17,545 bases of DNA from Planctomycetota bacterium (GTDB taxonomy: Bacteria > Planctomycetota > Planctomycetia > Planctomycetales > Planctomycetaceae). The stretch is from the NCBI GenBank assembly GCA_029977045.1, contig JAPOLP010000021.1, positions 1 through 17,545 of the forward strand, given 5' to 3'. This document shows positions 13,377 through 17,545 of the stretch, piece by piece. Positions within the stretch are counted from its first letter, which is position 1, and every line of letters starts with the position of its first letter. The notes under the pieces were generated by a model. The model made no database searches and was not told the origin of the DNA. It saw only the letters and a list, made by a program, of their open reading frames with translations. Position numbers and translations under genes: made by a program.

Positions 13377-14726
13377 ATGAAACTTCTTCCGGTCCGATTT
13401 CAGTTGTCCGTCTGGCTGGCCGCCGCTGCCGCGATTGCGTACGTCTGCCGAACGTCGATCAGCGTCGCCGAGAAGACGATCCGCGAGGACATCGGCCTGA
13501 CTGAAGATCAGATGGGCTTCATTCTGGGCCCTGCGTTTTTCTGGTCGTACGCACTGGCTCAGATTCCGGGCGGCACGTTCGGGCAGGCCGTTGGTTCGCG
13601 TCGAGCGTTGACGTACTTCTCGCTTGCCCTGTCAGGAGCGTCAGCGTTCATGGCAGCGGCGTATGGTTACTCGCTCCTTCTGGCAGGTCGGCTGCTTGGC
13701 GGAGTTGCTCAGGCCGGACTGTTTCCGTGCTCAGCACTATCGATCTCAAAATGGTATCCGAAGACGGAGCGGGCTCTGGCCAGCGGAATTCTCGGAGCCG
13801 CGATGTCGGTCGGCGCGGCGTTGGGAGCAGCGATCACTGGCGAACTGCTCGAGCTCGGGCTTTCGTGGCGAGCAGTCTTCGTTCTGTATGCCGTACCGGG
13901 AGTCATCTGGGCGGCGGGCTTCTTCGTCTGGTTTCGAGATACACCTGCCGAGCACCCTGCCGTCGACGAACACGAACTCGAACTGATCACACGCGGCCTG
14001 GACTCGCATCAGGAAGCCAAACCGGTTGGAACAACCGCGAAAGTTCCGGTTCCCTGGCTGCCCATGATCGGCAGCGTCACGCTGTGGATGATCTGCGGTC
14101 AGCAGTTCTTTCGCGCGGCGGCTTACGCGTTTTTCACGAGCTGGTTCCCCACGTACCTGCAGGAAACGCGAGGTGTCTCGACTGCGACCTCCGGCTGGCT
14201 GGCTTCCGTCCCTTTGCTGGCGACGGTCGCTGCGTCGCTGACGGGAGGCGTCGTTTCCGACTGGCTGCTGAGAACAACCAATCGGCAGTGGCTGTCGCGA
14301 GCCGGCCTGGCAGGAGTGAGTCTCGCGATCTGCGCGGGCCTGGTTCTCTCCGCGTGGTTCGTCGAGGACGCAACGGTTGCCGCACTGGTCATCGGCGGAG
14401 GAGCGTTCTTCGCCGGAATGGCCGGGCCGTGCGCATATGCCTCAACAATGGACTTTGGCGGCCAGCACGTCGCGCCGGTTTTCAGCACGATGAACATGAT
14501 CGGCAACTTCGGAGCTGGCCTGCTGCCGTGGGTGGTTCCCTCGTTTCGCCGCCTGGTCGACGAGTCACCGAAGCTTCTCGACTTGTCTGGTGGAAACAGC
14601 TGGAACGCCGTCCTCGTCCTGTTTGGCGTGCTCTATTTTCTCGCCGCCGCGTGCTGGATGCTGGTCCGCTCTGACGGACTAGCCAACACACAGACAGGTG
14701 CTCCCGAACTCGAAGCAGAACCGTGA
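13377..14726 (+). CDS. MFS transporter, anion:cation symporter (ACS)-like
   Basis: 449 residues from the ATG at 13377; only a weak ribosome site (GAAGACGG) is near. Twelve hydrophobic segments are arranged as two six-helix halves separated by a charged loop of about 40 residues (DTPAEHPAVDEHELELITRG...). RLLGGVAQAGLFPCSALSISKWYP and ERALASGILGAAMSVGAALG (helices 4-5) are the pattern of the ACS family, which moves organic anions such as hexuronates, glucarate or sialate, with protons or sodium, across the inner membrane. The substrate cannot be read here. It follows a strong terminator and is not obviously in an operon; the DUF1552 gene begins 132 bases later. Confidence 0.88.
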   Translation: MKLLPVRFQLSVWLAAAAAIAYVCRTSISVAEKTIREDIGLTEDQMGFILGPAFFWSYALAQIPGGTFGQAVGSRRALTYFSLALSGASAFMAAAYGYSLLLAGRLLGGVAQAGLFPCSALSISKWYPKTERALASGILGAAMSVGAALGAAITGELLELGLSWRAVFVLYAVPGVIWAAGFFVWFRDTPAEHPAVDEHELELITRGLDSHQEAKPVGTTAKVPVPWLPMIGSVTLWMICGQQFFRAAAYAFFTSWFPTYLQETRGVSTATSGWLASVPLLATVAASLTGGVVSDWLLRTTNRQWLSRAGLAGVSLAICAGLVLSAWFVEDATVAALVIGGGAFFAGMAGPCAYASTMDFGGQHVAPVFSTMNMIGNFGAGLLPWVVPSFRRLVDESPKLLDLSGGNSWNAVLVLFGVLYFLAAACWMLVRSDGLANTQTGAPELEAEP

Positions 14727-14858
14727 TGCTGAACCTTGCCGGCGCGTCATGTCCGCGATTCTGGTAGCCTTGGCTGCTCGCACTCGGGTCGATCACTGAA
14801 CGGCTCACGCAGCACTCAACTCCGCGCATCAAACCCGCCTGACACACAACAACTCGCC

Positions 14859-16223
14859 ATGAATATCACTCGCCGAACTTTTCTACGAGCCAACGGGGCG
14901 ATGGTCGCTCTGCCGTTTCTTCAGTCGCTCGCGTCCACTACGGACGGCACTGAGGCGGCGGTCCGGCCCAGCAAAAAGCTGGTCATCGTTTACATCCCCA
15001 ACGGGATCGTGCGCCGCTGCTTCTTTCCTGGCGAGGAAGAGGGTGAGCTGCCGGGGTTTGTCGGCGGGTTTAATGCGGACAAGATCAAGAAAGAGACACG
15101 CATCGAGAACGTGCCCGGCATCTATCCGCTCGTGCCGACTCAGACGCTGCAGCCACTGCAGGAGCACCTGGCGGATGTGTCGCTCGTCACGGGGCTCGAC
15201 AGAACGTTCAAGAACGGGCAGGACGTCCATGCTCAGGGAGCTTCGTGCTACCTTACCAGCATTTCGCCCGAGCAGGCTGCCGAACGCGGGATGCGGCATC
15301 CGAACGGTCGCAGCCTCGACCAGGTCATCGGCGATCACGTCGGGCATTCGACGGTCTTCCGCACGCTGGAGATCAGTTGCAACGGATTCCGGGCCGGCAA
15401 GGAAGACATCTACTTCGACAATATCTCGTGGTACGGCGAGGACAAGATTGCGCCGTCGATCAAGGATCCGCAGAAGCTCTACGACCGGCTGTTCATGGCC
15501 GACAGCTACCGGGCACACATCGCGGACGTCACGGACCTCGTACTGGCCGATGCGAAAACACTGTCGCGACGGCTGCCGCACGACGACCGGCAGACGCTCG
15601 ACGAATTCATGGAGATGATCCGGAACATCGAAGTCCGGATGCAGAAACTCCAGAAGCTGCTGGCCGGAGCCGACGTCAAGGTGCCCAAAGAAGAAGTGCT
15701 GCCGCGTGGCGAGTACATCCGGCTGCAGGCCGACCTCATGCTGATGGCACTGCAGATGGGCATCACGAACGTCGCGACGTTCATGATCGGCCCCGAACGC
15801 TGGGACGCTCCGATGCTGTACGAGGGCGTCTTCGACAGCGCGGTCAACCACCACAGCATGACGCACAACCAGAAGGGCGACGGCTACAAGTCGCTGCAGA
15901 AGATCGACGACTTCCACATGCAGCAGTTCGCCTACCTGCTGACGCGGATGAAGCAGATCAAAGAGTCCGACGGCAGCTCACTGCTGGACAACTCGCTGGT
16001 GTCGTACGGAGCCGGGCTGGGCGACGGCGCGACGCACCAGTACTTCGACCTGCCGCTGATCATCGCCGGCCGCGGCCAGGGCCAGATCAAGCAGGGCCGG
16101 TTCATCAAGTGCAAGAGCGGCACGCTGAACTCGAACCTGTGGCTGACGCTGGCTCAGCTGATGGGCCTGGAAATCGACAGCTTCGCCGACAGCAACGGCG
16201 TCATCTCCGACCTGTGGACGTAG
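14859..16223 (+). CDS. DUF1552 protein, Tat-exported
   Basis: 454 residues from the ATG at 14859, chosen because it directly begins a twin-arginine signal (NITRRTFLRANGAMVALPFLQSLAS; Arg5-Arg6). The frame is open from an ATG at 14736, but those 41 codons would bury the signal. No good ribosome site is visible. The mature chain has the DUF1552 landmarks: KLVIVYIPNGIVRRCFFPGEEEGELP near the start, VSLVTGLDRTFKNGQDVHAQGASCYLT, HPNGRSLDQVIGDH, and DNSLVSYGAGLGDGATHQYFDLPLIIAG near the end. The function is unknown; the family belongs to the alkaline-phosphatase-like/sulfatase-like clan by general knowledge and is hugely expanded in planctomycetes, almost always beside a DUF1587-DUF1592 protein, as here. 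The next gene starts 14 bases after the stop, so they form an operon. Confidence 0.88.
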   Translation: MNITRRTFLRANGAMVALPFLQSLASTTDGTEAAVRPSKKLVIVYIPNGIVRRCFFPGEEEGELPGFVGGFNADKIKKETRIENVPGIYPLVPTQTLQPLQEHLADVSLVTGLDRTFKNGQDVHAQGASCYLTSISPEQAAERGMRHPNGRSLDQVIGDHVGHSTVFRTLEISCNGFRAGKEDIYFDNISWYGEDKIAPSIKDPQKLYDRLFMADSYRAHIADVTDLVLADAKTLSRRLPHDDRQTLDEFMEMIRNIEVRMQKLQKLLAGADVKVPKEEVLPRGEYIRLQADLMLMALQMGITNVATFMIGPERWDAPMLYEGVFDSAVNHHSMTHNQKGDGYKSLQKIDDFHMQQFAYLLTRMKQIKESDGSSLLDNSLVSYGAGLGDGATHQYFDLPLIIAGRGQGQIKQGRFIKCKSGTLNSNLWLTLAQLMGLEIDSFADSNGVISDLWT

Positions 16224-16237
16224 TTGAGGTGCCCGCC

Positions 16238-17545
16238 ATGTTGATTCGCTTCGCCACCGGCTGGTGGTTCGCGCTGTTTGTCGTTGTTCTTGCTGCATCG
16301 AATGCGAACTGCCGCGCCAACGATTTCGACAGCTTCCTCGCGCCGCTGTTTCAACAGCACTGCGTCGCTTGTCATGGCAATGGCGAGGCCAACGGCAAGG
16401 TCAACCTGCAGGCAGTCTCGAACGCGAAGCAGTTCCTCGAACAACCGGCGCTGATCAAAGAGCTGATCGACGTCATCGATGCGAACGACATGCCGCCCGA
16501 AGGTGAGACGCCGCTTGCCGAGGGTGTGCGAGCACGGCTGCTGAGCACGCTGAAACAGTCACTGCGCGGCGCGACGGCTGGCAAATCGACTGAGCGGTTG
16601 CCCGTCCGGCGACTGAACCGCTTTCAGTACAACAACGCGGTTCGCGATATCTTTCAGCTCAATCGAGACGTCTTCAGCCTGCCGGAAAAGCTGATGACTC
16701 GGCACAGCGACTATCTCGCGACCGCCGAAGGACGAATGCCCGACCGGGTCAGCGTGGCGTCGCATTCGCTGGAACCAGAACCAGGATTGAAAGACGTCGT
16801 CGCGTTTCCGAAAGACCTGCGAGCGTCGCATGGCTTCGATAACCAGGCGAACCAGTTGACGCTTTCGCCGCTGCTGCTGGATGCGTTCCTGCGGCTCAGT
16901 GTGTCGATCGTCGACAGCCCTGACTTCAACGAGCAGACCGTCGGCGTTTGGAACGATTTCTTCGCCGCTCCGCCTGCCGATGCCGACGTCGCGGCTGAAG
17001 TACGAAAGCGTCTGTCGTCGTTTCTGACGCTGACATTCCGGCGGCCTGTTGATGATGAAACGCTCGACCGTTACGCCAGCTATGTCACAGCAAAGACACA
17101 GCAGGGGCTGTCGTTTACTGACGCGATGAAGAAAGTCGCGTCCGCCGCGTTGTCGTCGCCGCTGTTTCTGTATCGATCGACCGGCGAAGAGAAAGACGAC
17201 CCGTTCGCACTGGCCAGTCGGCTGTCGTTCTGTCTGTGGGGCAGCGGGCCGGATGGCGAACTGCTCGAACTGGCTGGCCGAGGAGAACTTTCACAACCGG
17301 AAACGCTGCGGCGGACGATCGACCGAATGATGGCCGATCGTCGGATCGAGCGGTTCCTCGATTCGTTCCCGGCTCAGTGGATGCAGCTTGAGAATGTACT
17401 CGGAGCCGCTCCGGACCCGCAGATGCAGCGTTACTTCAGCCTCGACAGCCAGCACCCCGCCGGCCTGCAGATGCTGCTCGAACCGCTGCTGCTGTTCGAC
17501 GCGGTGTTTATTGAGGACCGTCCGATTGCCGAGTTCATTCAGCCG
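16238..17545 (+). CDS. DUF1587/DUF1595/DUF1592-type cytochrome-c-like protein, N-terminal part (runs off the right edge)
   Basis: 436 codons open to the last base of the window, from the ATG at 16238 (GAGG about 10 bases upstream). A signal peptide (about 1-27, FALFVVVLAASNANCRA) is followed by a haem-binding CVACH (Cys42, Cys45, His46) and a MPPEG loop (Met85-) that may give the distal ligand, the planctomycete cytochrome c (PSCyt1/PF07635) pattern. Next comes RLNRFQYNNAVRDIF (125-139), the start of DUF1587, then FRRPVDDETLDRYASYV (DUF1595) and the DUF1592 segment with SRLSFCLWGSGPD and AQWMQLENVLG. The DUF1588 and DUF1585 domains would lie beyond the window. A periplasmic, probably redox protein of unknown role, paired with DUF1552. 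Confidence 0.88.
   Translation, partial: MLIRFATGWWFALFVVVLAASNANCRANDFDSFLAPLFQQHCVACHGNGEANGKVNLQAVSNAKQFLEQPALIKELIDVIDANDMPPEGETPLAEGVRARLLSTLKQSLRGATAGKSTERLPVRRLNRFQYNNAVRDIFQLNRDVFSLPEKLMTRHSDYLATAEGRMPDRVSVASHSLEPEPGLKDVVAFPKDLRASHGFDNQANQLTLSPLLLDAFLRLSVSIVDSPDFNEQTVGVWNDFFAAPPADADVAAEVRKRLSSFLTLTFRRPVDDETLDRYASYVTAKTQQGLSFTDAMKKVASAALSSPLFLYRSTGEEKDDPFALASRLSFCLWGSGPDGELLELAGRGELSQPETLRRTIDRMMADRRIERFLDSFPAQWMQLENVLGAAPDPQMQRYFSLDSQHPAGLQMLLEPLLLFDAVFIEDRPIAEFIQP

Noticed and set aside
13727..14674. 315-codon plus-strand open frame inside the MFS gene
   Set aside because: Arg-rich shadow frame caused by GC-rich codon bias; the MFS frame is clearly the real one.
8390..14726. Sulfatase and MFS transporter as one polysaccharide-use locus
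   Set aside because: They are 3.5 kb apart on opposite strands with unrelated genes between, and no glycoside hydrolase or SusC/D-like partner is present.
14736..14858. Upstream start of the DUF1552 protein at 14736
   Set aside because: It would bury the twin-arginine signal under 41 extra residues.
14883..15917. 344-codon minus-strand open frame opposite the DUF1552 gene
   Set aside because: Antisense shadow; the plus-strand frame has the DUF1552 landmarks.
1..17545. tRNA, rRNA, CRISPR array, insertion sequence or prophage
   Set aside because: No conserved RNA motifs, regularly spaced repeats, transposase or phage-type genes were seen; a covariance-model search was not possible here.

Overview
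The window looks like chromosomal DNA of a GC-rich planctomycete (phylum Planctomycetota). The evidence is gene content: a secreted sulfatase, a Tat-exported DUF1552 protein next to a DUF1587/DUF1592-type cytochrome-c-like protein, planctomycete-style TadE/Flp genes, and frequent GTG/TTG starts. I see no rRNA, tRNA, CRISPR array, transposase or phage gene. Both ends cut through genes: a DegT-family aminotransferase on the left (minus strand) and a DUF1592-family protein on the right (plus strand).

Layout. 1-1089 (minus): the N-terminal part of the aminotransferase and a small lipoprotein. 1415-6475 (plus): a Tad/Flp pilus-type cassette made of a TadE-like pseudopilin, a large TadG-like protein, a polytopic membrane protein resembling GT-C glycosyltransferases, a short Flp-type pilin, a second TadE-like pseudopilin and a 60-residue one-helix protein. 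6470-8171: a Nudix hydrolase (minus) and a YheT-type alpha/beta hydrolase (plus), divergently transcribed. 8390-9862 (minus): a secreted sulfatase, separated from the hydrolase by a 25-bp stem-loop. 10116-12257 (plus): a VOC protein, a SpoU/TrmH RNA methyltransferase and a staphylococcal-nuclease-like protein. 12443-13129: an Ala/Thr-rich secreted protein with its own candidate promoter and a strong intrinsic terminator. 13377-14726: an MFS transporter of the ACS type. 14859 to the end: the DUF1552/DUF1592 pair.

How the genes work together. The cassette at 1.4-6.5 kb is the most system-like part. Three proteins carry a prepilin-peptidase site (Gly, then Glu at +5), so they should be processed by a TadV/CpaA-type peptidase. 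No peptidase, ATPase, secretin or platform gene is present, so the machinery must be encoded elsewhere. The membrane protein sits between the pseudopilin genes and could modify the pilins with sugars, or could be unrelated; this is inference. Several genes here and further along are followed within a few bases of the stop codon by stem-loops lacking U-tracts, a recurrent arrangement that may reflect a termination or RNA-processing habit of this genome. The rest is mostly single housekeeping or accessory genes with no obvious shared pathway.
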